A DNA stretch of 64,000 nucleotides from the NCBI GenBank assembly GCA_013176395.1, contig JABMLP010000010.1:682001-746000 (forward strand). Reading direction: 5' to 3'. The stretch is from Venturia oleaginea (taxonomy: Eukaryota; Ascomycota; Dothideomycetes; Venturiales; Venturiaceae). The notes below the pieces were generated by a model. It was not told the DNA's origin, searched no databases, and was given only the letters and a program-made list of their open reading frames with translations. Positions 31,739-42,368 of the stretch are shown piece by piece (position 1 is the first letter of the stretch; every line of letters starts with the position of its first letter). A program made the translations under genes and the position numbers.

Positions 31739-32806
31739 TCATTTCCAGCCATCAGAGCCCTCCTTCTCCTTCTCCTTCTCCTTCTTCGACTTCGACTCCT
31801 GTGGCCCCAGCGTCCCCAAATCGCCAGGCCGCGGAGCCTCCTTCGTACCAGTTACAAAACCCGTCGTCGGAGCAGTCACGACATTACTACTCACGGGCGT
31901 AAAGAATTGCGGCACCGACTCTACCACAGGAGCAGGAGCAGGAGGACCAAGCATCGGTGCCGGAACAGTTGCAGGCGCACTTTCCATCCCATCGTGATTC
32001 ATCCCCGCCATCGAACCGGGCATACCAGGTCCCGTCGTGACGAGAGGACCATCCCACCCCGTTGGTGGTTTGGGCTGCCGAATAGGCGCACCAGGAGGAG
32101 GGTAAGTGGCTGGTCGTGGGGCGGCTGCAGGTTTAACCATGTCGTTTGTATCGGGCATGTTTCCCATGCCGGCGCCACCAGGGGCGAGAGGCATGTCCCA
32201 TCCACCTTGTGGTTTTGGCTGCTGGACAGGCGCAGGAGGGGGAGGGCGATTGGCTGCTGGAAGTTCCGTCTGGACTGGATTCTGCTGGGGAGCAGAGGCA
32301 GGCGGTGGTGCCGTTTTTGAACCCTTCGGTTCCAAAGCTCCATTTTGATGGTTCCAAGCCAATTCGGGCCCGTTTGTGGTGGCGGGACGCGGCTGATTGG
32401 CAGTATTTCCCCAGCTCCATTTCGGCTGCGTTGGTTTGGGTTGTTGTTTGGGATTGTTGAAGAGACCGCCGGCCCATGTGCTTGCTGGCTCTGGCGGCGG
32501 TTGTTTGGGATTGTTGAGGGGACCGCCAGCCCATGGGTTTGCTGTATCTGGTTCTTGTTGATTGGGATTGTTGAGGGGACCGCCGGCCCATGGGTTTGCT
32601 GGGTCTGGATCAGGCCATGTTGCTGTTCCGGATGTTCCGTCTTTCGGGGGCTTTTTATTCTTTGGGCGTTGAGGCGATCGTTCCTGGAACATATTGGGTG
32701 ATTCTTTGATGGTAACAGCATGTGAAAGCTCTGATGGTGACCGACTATCCGGTATTGGCACAGCAAAAGCAGACAGAGTCAGTGCAGCGATGCAGAAAGA
32801 ATGCAT
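31739..32806 (-). CDS. Secreted proline-rich repeat protein, about 355 aa
   Basis: Function unknown; extracellular or cell wall. I start at the ATG at 32806 because it gives a clean signal peptide (MHSFCIAALTLSAFAVPIP); an ATG eight codons earlier is in frame. Repeats: ANPWAGGPLNNP twice and STWAGGLFNNP once (about residues 70-125), then two copies of a longer unit with Q-PKP-xGWD-PL, each preceded by Pro-rich PPPAPVQQ or PPGAPIRQ and followed by GxGM-N-MN. The tail is Lys/Glu-rich (SKSKKEKEKEKEG). No cysteines except one in the signal peptide, no anchor. It is the second such protein within 10 kb but shares only style, not sequence, with the one at 21791. Confidence 0.8.
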   Translation of the reverse strand: MHSFCIAALTLSAFAVPIPDSRSPSELSHAVTIKESPNMFQERSPQRPKNKKPPKDGTSGTATWPDPDPANPWAGGPLNNPNQQEPDTANPWAGGPLNNPKQPPPEPASTWAGGLFNNPKQQPKPTQPKWSWGNTANQPRPATTNGPELAWNHQNGALEPKGSKTAPPPASAPQQNPVQTELPAANRPPPPAPVQQPKPQGGWDMPLAPGGAGMGNMPDTNDMVKPAAAPRPATYPPPGAPIRQPKPPTGWDGPLVTTGPGMPGSMAGMNHDGMESAPATVPAPMLGPPAPAPVVESVPQFFTPVSSNVVTAPTTGFVTGTKEAPRPGDLGTLGPQESKSKKEKEKEKEGSDGWK

Positions 32807-34516
32807 TGTGTTGACCAATGAACGAGGCATAGCGAAGAAAAAGACAATGGTAAGGACAGGCAGGTAGTGAGCACCGATTGAAGCTGCAAAACGATGGGAG
32901 GGTCAAAGGTGAGTAGGTACACACACAGCGATAGGGCAACTCGTATTGGAGTACTTAAGGAACAATACGTGCATGGACGACATGGTAAGGCAAACAAACC
33001 GGATATCTCAGATAGAGACAAATTGTCCTGTTCTGACTGCAATATGATGAAAGGGGCTGATTGTGGACCTTTCTTTCGATGTCTAAAGGTCGGCGACCGC
33101 GGTCCTTCCAAGAGCAATCAATAACACGATCGGCATGACGAAGTTTGTCGCTCCATGACAACCTAAATTTCAGTTGCATCTGGCGTTGAATTGACACCAC
33201 GTTTTTGCATGGGTATATTCGGGTCGTTCCCTGTGGATTTAGATCCTTCCACCAGATCTCGGCGCAGTAGATCCCGTGCACGCGTGTTGCCGAGACTACA
33301 TGAAGATACTGGCATCCTGGGGCTGCTCGCAAGATAAGACCTGGAAAGAAATTGTTTATGAAGTGGAGGCATTTGGAAGTTGGGTGAGGTCAGCCTTGCG
33401 CTAGCGGACGAACTCGGGAGGATCTCGGCTTCGGGGAGTGAATTCCGCGGCTGGACTCTTGTGCGGGTGGGTGGTGGTTCTGCGAGGCACAGCTGTCTAC
33501 ATGTTGATAAATCTCTCACACAAAGTTCTAGCTTGTCGCAACTGTCGGAATTGATCGTCAATCCATCTGGGTAGCCCTGAGCATGACAATCGTCGTTCGT
33601 TCCTGGCAGCTTGACGGAATATGGTCTCTATAGGGCTTAGGTTGGACAAAGAGAGGATTTTCAGTTTTGATAGGTAATCCCATTCTCGAAGTACAAACGA
33701 GTGAACACCTTCAAGGATGTTGTTATTGTGGACCTGAAGATTAGCATCCAAGTAAGACATCCCGCATGACTCTGTGTCTTGACTCTGTCTGTACATACAG
33801 CCTCGGCTAACATATCCGTTATGGATGTCTCGCATGCATCAGCGTTCAATTTTGACTGGCCAACTTGGGAAAAAAAATCGGAGGCTCCGTCCGCACTTCT
33901 TATGTACGCCCCGCCTACGGCTAAGGAGATCTTAGTATAGAAAGATTACCTAGAGGTTCAAATTGATAGATCTACGAGTTTCGGCTAGGTTACGTGGTGG
34001 TTAGATCCGCGAACTGCGTATGGAGGTGGGTGTAACCTCCGTCTGCTGTATGACAGGAGGAGGTTTACACAGTAGGCGACGATGGCCGAGGTCCAAAATG
34101 ACAGTGAAATAATGAGGTCAACAGACTGAAGATAGCGGGGACAACGACGATTGTAGAGATGAAGAGATGGGGGATACTTGGTGTTGAAAGTTCATGATGC
34201 CTCGCTCGCTCCTGGTATCGAATTTCGGCAGCTCTTGTGACCGGAGCCGAAAGGGGCGTGTTTATTCGAGATGGCTCTATTGTCCTGTATGTTCCCATCG
34301 TGAGCAGCCTGTTCGATGATGGGTATCAGATGAGACGTTGTTGGAAGAAGGAGCGAAGTCAAGATGGCTTAAAAGGGGGAGGTTGCCTTCAGCTGTGGCG
34401 TAACGCCACATACTTCTCCGAAGTGGACACTTTATACAAAGGTATCAACAACTTTTTCTCAAGGATAGATACTCTCCAATGCAAATACACTTCTTGCCCA
34501 ATCCTCATACTTTACA
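32807..34516. other. Intergenic, 1.7 kb, divergent
   Basis: Upstream of both the secreted protein (-) and BOS1 (+). A minus-strand frame (33163-33561, 132 codons) is open and Ser/Arg-rich but has no recognised domain. No gene is supported. Confidence 0.4.
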
Positions 34517-35414
34517 ATGGTGGGGTTTCTACGAAGTTTTCAATAGAATCAAACTAACGTATCTAGAATTCTCTTTACAATTCAGCACTCCGGCAAGGCT
34601 CCGCCATAAGACGCGACCTCGACGCTCTCGCCGAAGGCATCCAGGCCAGTCCCGCCCTCCTGGGCCAGATAAACGCTTCTTTAACCTCCTTCTCGCGAAC
34701 GATAGAAGACTACAACAAACTCGCAAAACAAGAATTGGTCCCAGACAAACAGACGAAAGCATACGAACGTATAAAGAACTTCAAAGCGGAGCAAACCGAG
34801 TACCGTGAGAGATTTGGGAGATTAAAAACGGAGGGAGAAGCGAAGGTACGTTAAATCACGGAGCAAACACGAGTACTCAGTGGTTACAAACGAACTGCTT
34901 GCTTGCTCGCTCGCTCGCTCGCTATTGAGGACGGGCAGCAAAACTAACAGTTTGATTCAGCACACAACACAATCCCACGCCGAACTCCTAGGTCGCAGAC
35001 CACACAACACGTCCTACCCCCGAAAACCCCTACGCAAACACCCAAGCCTCTCCCTACCCCCAGCAAACCCAAGGCCGGTATGGTGGTGGATCCCAACTCG
35101 CCTTTGGCGCAGCTCCCGAACATGCCGACCGCGAGTCGCACGCTCTCCGCGAACAATCCTTTTTCCAACAAACAAATTCGCAACTCGATGAGTTTCTGGA
35201 ACGCGGATCAGATGTGCTGGGAAATCTTGGACAACAAAGAGAGATGCTGAAGAACACGCAGAGGAAACTTTATAGCGTGGGCAACACGTTGGGGATTAGT
35301 GGTGATACGATAAGGATGGTGGAGAGGAGAGCGAAGCAAGATAAGTGGATATTTTGGGGTGGGGTTGTGGTTTTCTTCGTCTTTTGTTACTTCGTGCTAA
35401 GATGGTTGAGGTAG
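34517..35414 (+). CDS. BOS1: Golgi-ER v-SNARE Bos1, 244 aa if one base is discounted
   Basis: Tail-anchored Qb-SNARE for ER-Golgi traffic. Exons: 34517-34519 (the ATG only), 34567-34845, 34961-35414. Splicing gives MNSLYNSALRQGSAIRRDL, the family start; the first donor GTGGGG is weak but the branch (CTAAC) and acceptor are good. Then come ALAEGIQASPALLGQI, YERIKNFKAEQTEYRERF, AELLGRRPHN, the SNARE helix (DEFLERGSDVLGNLGQQREMLK...) and a C-terminal membrane helix (IFWGGVVVFFVFCYFVLRWL). One extra base near 35012 (ACGTCCTACC) shifts the frame before PTPENPYANTQ; discounting it gives exactly the usual length. The 115-base second intron holds a GCTC microsatellite. Confidence 0.88.
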
Positions 35415-35944
35415 CGGATGTTTGCAAGAGATGTGTATGTTTGATTATGGATTTGGGATGAAATCATAGCGTGGCGTTTGGTGTGGGAATATACTCCTGG
35501 CTTTGGTGCTCGGAAAGAGCACAGTCAACAAATGAGATGGAAAGCTGTACAACAATTATACTTGATTCCCCTGGGAGGTGTCCAAGACATCCGACCTTTT
35601 CAGTGATCTACTGATGAACAAAAAGTTGCCCCACTGAGGAGCATTTTGCAAGTTGACGAGTGTCCTAGCATAATGAGTTAGGTTGAGTTCATGTCCGAGG
35701 TCGGTAAAAGAGTGCCTCCTGCAGTCTGAGACTCGAAAAGGGATTATAGATGACAAGAAAATGAGGTACCACGCTATAGGTAAGAACGTATAAGCCGCTG
35801 TCATGAACAGAAACCATCACTGAAAACCGTAGGTCCATGCCGCAACAACTCTATGGTGAACCCGAGAACAGCAGACAAAAACAGAGCCGCATACATATTC
35901 AAACATTCCAAGGTCCCGAAGCCAACGTAGCACTCTAGATCACC
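35415..35944. other. Intergenic, convergent 3' flanks
   Basis: Between BOS1 (+) and the next gene (-). Nothing seen. Confidence 0.4.
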
Positions 35945-37081
35945 TCACATCCAGCCATCATCATCGTCATCGTCATCCTCAAGATCAGAAAACTCACTCC
36001 AATGACTTTCCTCATCCCACACATCATCATCAATATCAAAGTCCCTTCTCTTCCAGTTCCGCATACCCTTCGTACTTCTTACAGCCGTCTCCTCGGCCAA
36101 TTCCTGCACCCCAACTTCCAAACGGTCAAGTCTATCCTCCAAAACATCAACCCGTCTCTTCTCCATCTTCGCCATCGTCTTGACCGGCACTCCACCTGCA
36201 TGCTTAGGAACCAAAGTCCCACTCAACTTGCTCCCAATCCCCGGTCGTCGCGTACGCCCACCAATATACGGACTGGCCGCCATCCGTCTAGAAGAGGGGA
36301 CACCCAACATCCTCGACCCCGCTTCTCTTCTAAAGTAATTATTCCGCCCCTGTCGAATAAGGGGAAGTTCAGACTCCTCGATCCTCTCAACGATCTGAAT
36401 CATCCCGTGGTAAAAAGTCTGAGTTGAGGCTGTGGGATTGCGACGAGCGATACGAGATATTTTCATTCCGAAATCTGGACGACTGATTACAATGATGCGG
36501 AAACACTCAATCAAGTCTTCTTGGTTGCGGATGGATTTGTAGATTGCGAGGGACCAGTCGAAGAGGGCTTGTGGCTCTCGTTCCCGAGAGGCGATGGTGG
36601 AACCGTGGTGTGTCCAGAAATGAACTACTGTTTTCCTGAGACGGGGGGAATCGAAATGGGATGCCAGGTAAGCGAGGGAGGAGAAATATTGATAGGTTGT
36701 GCCGAAGATATGGTAGGGTGGGTAGTGCCACTGTGGACTTTGCAGAGTAGACTCAAGCCAGGTTTGCAGATCGAGATTTGTGGTGTGGAAATCTTGAGGG
36801 TGATGCGCGAGGGAGTCGAGGAGGTAGGTTAGAGTGTCTTTTAGGAAGGCGGGTTTGATGCGGCTGGGACGCATAGTGTGGAGGAGTGTGTTTAGGTCGA
36901 TGATGCCGTTGAAGCTGCGGTAGGTGGTTGTGAGGTTGGGAAGGTAGGCGTGTAGGAGATGGCGGTCAATCAGTTCTACCTGACGGCCGATGCGGACAGG
37001 GACTGCGGCTCCACCGTTGCGGTAGGAGGAGATGGATTGTGGCCCATATGAGCGACGCATGAGTTGGTTTCGTGGAGTCAT
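35945..37081 (-). CDS. Hypothetical protein, 378 aa, acidic tail
   Basis: A single exon from ATG 37081. The first 220 residues are helix-rich, with regular aromatic and Leu spacing (LIDRHLLHAYLPNLTTTY, WLESTLQSPQWHYPPYHIFG, ALFDWSLAIYKSIRNQEDLIE), a pattern that could be a helical repeat fold. A basic stretch follows (RRMAASPYIGGRTRRPG), then a short coiled coil (KRRVDVLEDRLDRLEVGVQELAEE), then a run of eight Asp near the end. I do not recognise the family. No signal peptide or membrane segment. Confidence 0.7.
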   Translation of the reverse strand: MTPRNQLMRRSYGPQSISSYRNGGAAVPVRIGRQVELIDRHLLHAYLPNLTTTYRSFNGIIDLNTLLHTMRPSRIKPAFLKDTLTYLLDSLAHHPQDFHTTNLDLQTWLESTLQSPQWHYPPYHIFGTTYQYFSSLAYLASHFDSPRLRKTVVHFWTHHGSTIASREREPQALFDWSLAIYKSIRNQEDLIECFRIIVISRPDFGMKISRIARRNPTASTQTFYHGMIQIVERIEESELPLIRQGRNNYFRREAGSRMLGVPSSRRMAASPYIGGRTRRPGIGSKLSGTLVPKHAGGVPVKTMAKMEKRRVDVLEDRLDRLEVGVQELAEETAVRSTKGMRNWKRRDFDIDDDVWDEESHWSEFSDLEDDDDDDDGWM

Positions 37082-39068
37082 GATTGATTGGGGTGACTAA
37101 CGTGAGTTGCTTCGTCAACGTTTTGAAGCTGATAAGATGCAGAAGAATACACTTAGAGCTAAACGCCCAAGCTAACCAGTGTGAATAGATATATGCCTCC
37201 TCGACGATCTGAACCACAAGAAAGACAGATAATGCCCGTGGGTTAGTGTGTGCGACTTGAACGAGCAAACATCTCATTTGAGTATAAGCCCTCGCTTCGA
37301 TGTAACGGAAGGAGCTGACATCCCAATATCCCAAGGTTTGATTGGCCAAGCCTGACCGCAGTCGATTGTTTGCCCATGGCCTTCGACACCCACTGAGAAA
37401 GCTAGGCTCCGAGAGCTGGTCCTATTTGCCTACTTGCGTTTCCTTGCTTGCTGACCGGGCATATCTCCGCATTGTGGTGTGATCCTATTTTGGATCATCT
37501 CGATGATCTCATCCTGCATCCGTATTCTGAGCGCTATGGCCCATTGTCCTGTAGCTGTCCGGCTCACGTACCACGGCCCACGAGTCGTATCGAAGATTCC
37601 ACGCCGAGATACTCGTGATGGCTGGTTCGCAGAGAAGTCTTATGCTCGCTCCCGTTTCTGTGACTCCTGAAATTACAGACGACGTCGCTACGCCTGGGTT
37701 CCGATATCAATAAGGCAAAGATTGTCTGCTTGCATGGAATGTATCTGTCTCAGAGTTGGTGTTCTCCGGGAGGCAGTGTCTTTGGGCTCTAACTGGTAAT
37801 GCAAACCTGGAACAGCTGATCAAAGATGATGCACGATGAGACAACGGGGGCAATTGAAAGAAATGGAAACGAGGCTGAATGCTGACAACCTAGTCACCCG
37901 CCTTGTTGGGTTGCGCTGAGCCCGCTTTGGTATGACCATGGATCGTTCAGGACACGATACTGCGCTAAAACTCTGATCATATCCCTGCTTCTCACGGCTC
38001 ATATATTGTCGATATTGCCAACGTAGGACCTATATCGACAAATTTCGGGCAACTTCTTGTCGAAATTTGCGAGAAAGTTGATATCGATGCTGGAATAGGG
38101 ATCTCTACTTCGAGATGTAACTTCGATATCTGAGAAGCAGAAAGGGACATGAACAACGAGCGCGCTGTGACACCACGAGCCCCTTCCCTACAATTCCATC
38201 GGAAATACCACAATTTTCTTCGCGCCCAAATGAAAACCTTGACTCACCATGGACCAGAACACTCTCGAAGGAGACTGCCTCAGAAAGGAGTTATTACCAC
38301 ATGGAGTCCTCTCCCGCGATGCGTTGAAAATCAATTGGGTACCTACATTTAAGGCGAAGATCCATCGCAAAAGCGGTGTATACCTTGCGGGGTTTCCAGT
38401 CGGGTTGTTTGCTCTTACTTGATAATTGGTGTCACACTTGGGCGGTGATTGTACACGCGTCACGGGACCAACCATCTGATGTTTGATAAAGTGTGGGACG
38501 GCATGTTTTCGAGCTGCGGTGAGGAGGAGGAGGCTTTTGACCATCGTTGGTCTGATCGATGTGATATGTGACATGATTGCCTTATTGGGAACGTGGTATG
38601 GTTTGAGTGAGGTTCATACATTAGTAAAGAGATGGTGATGTGAAGAAAAAGATGGAGATGTCTGGGGATCTGGTGGAGAAGATGTTCTCACTATGGTATG
38701 ATCGCTAATCCGAGACTAGAATGCAGTATCCATGGATTGGAAACACAGCCCCCCACAGATGAGAAAGCCAAGATTCGACAACAGTTTCTCTCCAAGTCAC
38801 CAGCGGTTCCTCCCAAAGTCGGCATGGCTTGAAAAGGCTTTCGCTGATGAAGTTTGTTGTGGGTATGATTCCGAGTGTTGAAATTCCTACTGGTCAGGGC
38901 CAATCGTGTTGTTGATAACACCGGGTGATAGACGCGTCTTGTTTTGAAACTTCACTTCTCCGACAATAACAGACCTGCCACATTACCTCTCCAAACACCA
39001 AATCATCGACTGCTTTCACCTCATCAAATCCTATACTGAACGTCGTAATTATATCCATAAGAGTCAAA
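37082..39068. other. Intergenic, 2 kb, no gene supported
   Basis: Short open frames on both strands without domains. A cluster of TATCGA/TCGATA-type words (about 38008-38135, for example ATATCGACAAATTTC and GTTGATATCGATG) makes an imperfect dyad. The region may carry a decayed gene or element. Confidence 0.4.
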
Positions 39069-39870
39069 ATGAGCGATACTATCGACCCCCAGGACCTCAA
39101 TGTCGCAAGTCTGCTGGACAATTATCGAGACCATTCTAAACAAACTGTAGAAGTCGGAGGACAGTGAGGAGGCAGCTCTCAGCTCGTTCACAGCCAACTT
39201 GAAAGTAAAAGCAACGCCCAAGAAGCGGAAGGCGACCAAGAAAGAGGCCAACAGCGGAGGCGAAACTGAGGAGAGTCCAACTAAGAAGAGCAAACCAGCG
39301 GTAAGTCGACTAACTGGACCTATTTAGCCCAAGAGTAAAACTGACGCTGATAGACCAAGCAAGGCATCCCCGATCGTTTCGAGGACCTGTCACCAGAAGA
39401 CCGTGTGCTGATGCAAATGAAAGCAGTGAGGCCTATCCCTAATTGAACCTCCATGAACACCAACTGGTTAAGCGCCCAGGATGGCAAATGAATGAAGGAC
39501 ATCGGCGATGCCTGGTTCGCGATGACTGGTGCGAAGCATACCAGTCTCAGTACTCGCTACGCCCGCGTCAAAGCCGCCATTGCGCGCGTCAAGGACGAGG
39601 ATTTGGAGGCCCTCAAGGAAGGCATGGAGGAGGCTGACATCCGTATCGAGGAGGAAAAGAAACAGGCTGAAAAGAAGCGCTACGCCATTGTTGCGTAGGT
39701 TATGGAGGCTAAGGGTACCGAGAAGTACGACGCAGCCACTCTTGAGAAGGCTTAGAAGCGCCTTCAAGGTGAAGGCACGGCCAATGGAAGTTCTTGAGCA
39801 TAGGGACGGCAGAATGACCACTGCAATGGATGACGATTTGGAGTTGGGGAGTTATTTGGGCGCCTGATGT
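39069..39870 (+). pseudogene. Pseudogene of the Myb-like/H1.3-like small nuclear protein family
   Basis: The parts line up with the intact gene at 40391: a start MSDTIDPQDLNVASLLDN, a basic segment KATPKKRKATKK, exon TKQGIPDRFEDLSPEDRVL (compare TKIPG...MPDRVL), and a last exon with WFAMTGAKHTSLSTRYARVKA. It is broken by a frame loss after HSKQTVE (about 39150) and by in-frame stops TGA 39489-39491, TAG 39696-39698 and TAG 39753-39755, where the frame would otherwise continue (VMEAKGTEKYDAATLEKA). Two introns still have good sites. Confidence 0.75.
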
Positions 39871-40390
39871 GGTTCTGGCTGGCCAGGCTTTGTTATAGTC
39901 CCAGTTCATCAAAGAGTCTCGGATCACTCTATTCAAGGATATAAGAATTACAATCCTTTCTGTGAATCAAATCTCTTTTTGATATTTGCATACAACTTGT
40001 CCCATCACAAGATCGTTTCAGGTATTCAATGTCCTATCGATGGCGACAGGATCATGGTGATATCTTCTAAGAAAATTCCTCAAAATTTCCATGTTCCTTG
40101 TGAAATGAGGAGCATCCGATTCTCTGTCCATGATTAACTTAATGCCCCCAAACTGGCCAGTGAAACGAATTGGTAAGGCATGTGTGGCGTGATTTTGCTT
40201 ATCGTTAAGTGTTGAGTGCCGCATTTCACTTCTGCTACGGTAACACAGCGTGAGAGTGAAGTCTAGTTACCTGACTGTTTACTTCCCCCGACTCTTTCAT
40301 AAACATCGACTCGAAATCTCCTCTTCCACACATCTCCCTAAACCACCATATCCCTCTCCACACACACCGCAACATTGCAACTTGAGCAGA
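39871..40390. other. Intergenic between pseudogene and its intact relative
   Basis: Promoter of the gene at 40391; C/A-rich leader just before the ATG. Nothing else seen. Confidence 0.4.
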
Positions 40391-41157
40391 ATGTCTTCAA
40401 CTGAGATGAACGGCGACGGTACCAGCCATGTTGTAGGTGTCATCTACTCCTCTACCTTTTACGCGCTGACAGTGTATTGCCGTCACACAGAAAGAAGAAC
40501 CAGCCAACGACATCACATCCCCGCCCGCCATCAAGGCAACCCCGACGAAGCGCGGTGCAACAAAGACCAACAGCGATGAATCCCCGACAAAGAAATCGAG
40601 AGCCCCAGCCTCTGGAAAGAAGGTAGCACATCTCCTCGCTGACCGTTGGTCGATTTGACTGATGATAGTTCAGACCAAGATTCCCGGAATCCCTACATGC
40701 AAAGCCGAGGTCACGATGCCCGACCGTGTCCTAATCGAGATGAGAGAGGTGAGTGCCGAAACAGGATGGATGAATTCATGGACAGACTGCTGATTGTTCT
40801 CAGGCCGGCGAATCCTGGGTAGCTATCACTGCCGCGTTCGGGAAGAACGTTGGTGGAGTCAAGATTGGCAGCACTACTTGTCGTTTGCGCTATGCCAAAA
40901 TGAAGGCGAACTTGGCCTGCGTTGAAGATGAGCACATGGACACCATGAAGACTTGTGTTGTGCAAGTGGAGGCCGACGTTGAGGAACAGATCAAGACGCT
41001 GCATCGCAAGAAGTGGACTCAAGTCTCTGCGGCCATGGAGGCAGCCGGCACTAGAAAATATGAAGCGGGAACAATCGAGAAAGCGTTCAAGAATATGGGC
41101 GCCAATGATACTCACAGTGCAAGCATGGCTGTTGCTCCAGAGGACGAGGACGAGTAG
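40391..41157 (+). CDS. Myb-like (so-called histone H1.3-like) small nuclear protein, 200 aa
   Basis: Likely DNA-associated. Exons: 40391-40432, 40491-40622, 40674-40748, 40804-41157; introns of 58, 51 and 55 bases, all phase 0. A basic N-terminus (KATPTKRGATK, PTKKSRAPASGKK) is followed by a compact helical region MPDRVLIEMREAGESWVAI, TCRLRYAKMKANL and a long helix, in the layout of Myb/SANT-like proteins common in Pezizomycotina, many of which carry misleading H1.3 names. The end is acidic (APEDEDE). Neighbours: a broken relative upstream and an inverted fragment downstream, so this is a local family. Confidence 0.72.
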
Positions 41158-41351
41158 ATATGCTGTTCGCTGGGCATTGTTTGCTTAGACCATCTAATGG
41201 TCTGACATTGGGGATTTTGGTCGAGTATTCATGGCGAATAGGACAGAAATGGTTCTTTGAGGTCTACGTAGGCGTGGATTCTGACATGTTCTTTGATGTT
41301 TGGGAGTTCTGAAGGAGGCATTCTAGCTAGAATATCCTGTCGTCCGTTATA

Positions 41352-41462
41352 GCATTCTTGAACGCTTTCTCGACTGTTCCCGCTTCATACTTGCTGGTGC
41401 CGGCTGCCTCGAAGGCCGCAGAGACTTGAGTCCACTTCTTGCGATGCAGCGTCTTGATCTGT
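41352..41462 (-). pseudogene. Inverted fragment of the Myb-like gene's last exon
   Basis: About 108 bases match 40988-41097 in inverted orientation with roughly six differences. The fragment keeps the codon frame of the source (KQIKTLHRKKWTQVSAAFEA, then AGTSKYEAGTVEKAFKNA) but has no start or upstream exons. The two copies form an inverted repeat with a spacer of about 255 bases. Confidence 0.85.
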
Positions 41463-42368
41463 TTGATGTCGTCGATGCGCGCGCCATGACACATCGTCCG
41501 AGCACCTGATACTCAACTTCCATCTGTCCTTCCATCCTCCTTCACCAATCTCATGCGCTCATCATCTTCCTCGGCATTCTTGATCTCCGACCTTTTCTTT
41601 GTCATCTACGGCGTACTCCGTTGATGAAACTTCTGGACCGACGGAAATAACCACATCTTCTATCATCGGAATGTCATTAGGGAGCCATCGAACACGACGG
41701 CACGGCATCTCTACCCCAGAATCGGCTTCGAGAGTAATATTCCCCATTGGACGGGCCGAAGATTGTTTCAACAATGAGGGATTTTTAACTACAGAGCCGG
41801 CGTTTCCGTGGCGGTGAGCCGTGTGCGGTATCTACGCCTCCGCGCGTTCATCGTAGAATAGAGGTCAGCGCTGGAGAAGTCGAGATACAGCAGAGATGTA
41901 GAGCGATCTTGGGACAAAGGATTGAAGTCCGGACAAGAAATGCAAAGTCTTGGGTCTTCCTTATGCCGTTACTTTCGATGCCTTTCGATTGGCCGGTCAA
42001 TCCTCTTATCTCTTAGCGGATTCTCCCGCATATGTCGATTAGATCTCCACAGTCGTGGGCTTCCCGCCTCAGCAGTAACATCGACTTCCGCGGCGATCTG
42101 GCTCGAGTGTGCTTTAATTGCTCGACTTGTATCTCCGGCAAACATATGCCAACACTAGGAAGAACATGACGAAACGACAGTGGCACTCATCATACAGAGC
42201 CGCCATCCCCTCTATCTTCAAATGCCCTGATTTTCCAACCCTTGCAACTAATTGTCTGGCTTCAGTCTCTGTACTACCTTTCCATCCTCTCTTACAACAG
42301 CCGCTAGGTAGCCTATCTTCTACAACTCTCAAACCACTTGTCTCACCACCTAGCCATTACTCGCCGAA
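41463..42368. promoter_or_regulatory. Upstream region of niaD with GATA-type sites
   Basis: Reverse-complement HGATAR sites (bound by AreA/NIT2 nitrogen regulators) occur as TTATCT at 42006-42011, CTATCT at 42212-42217 and CTATCT at 42313-42318. No perfect NirA/NIT4 site (CTCCGHGG) was found; CTTCCGCGGC near 42088 is close. Nitrogen control is expected from the gene's job. Confidence 0.5.

Noticed and set aside
33163..33561. 132-codon Ser/Arg-rich frame as a gene
   Set aside because: No signal peptide, domain or splice support; could be real but nothing seen supports it.
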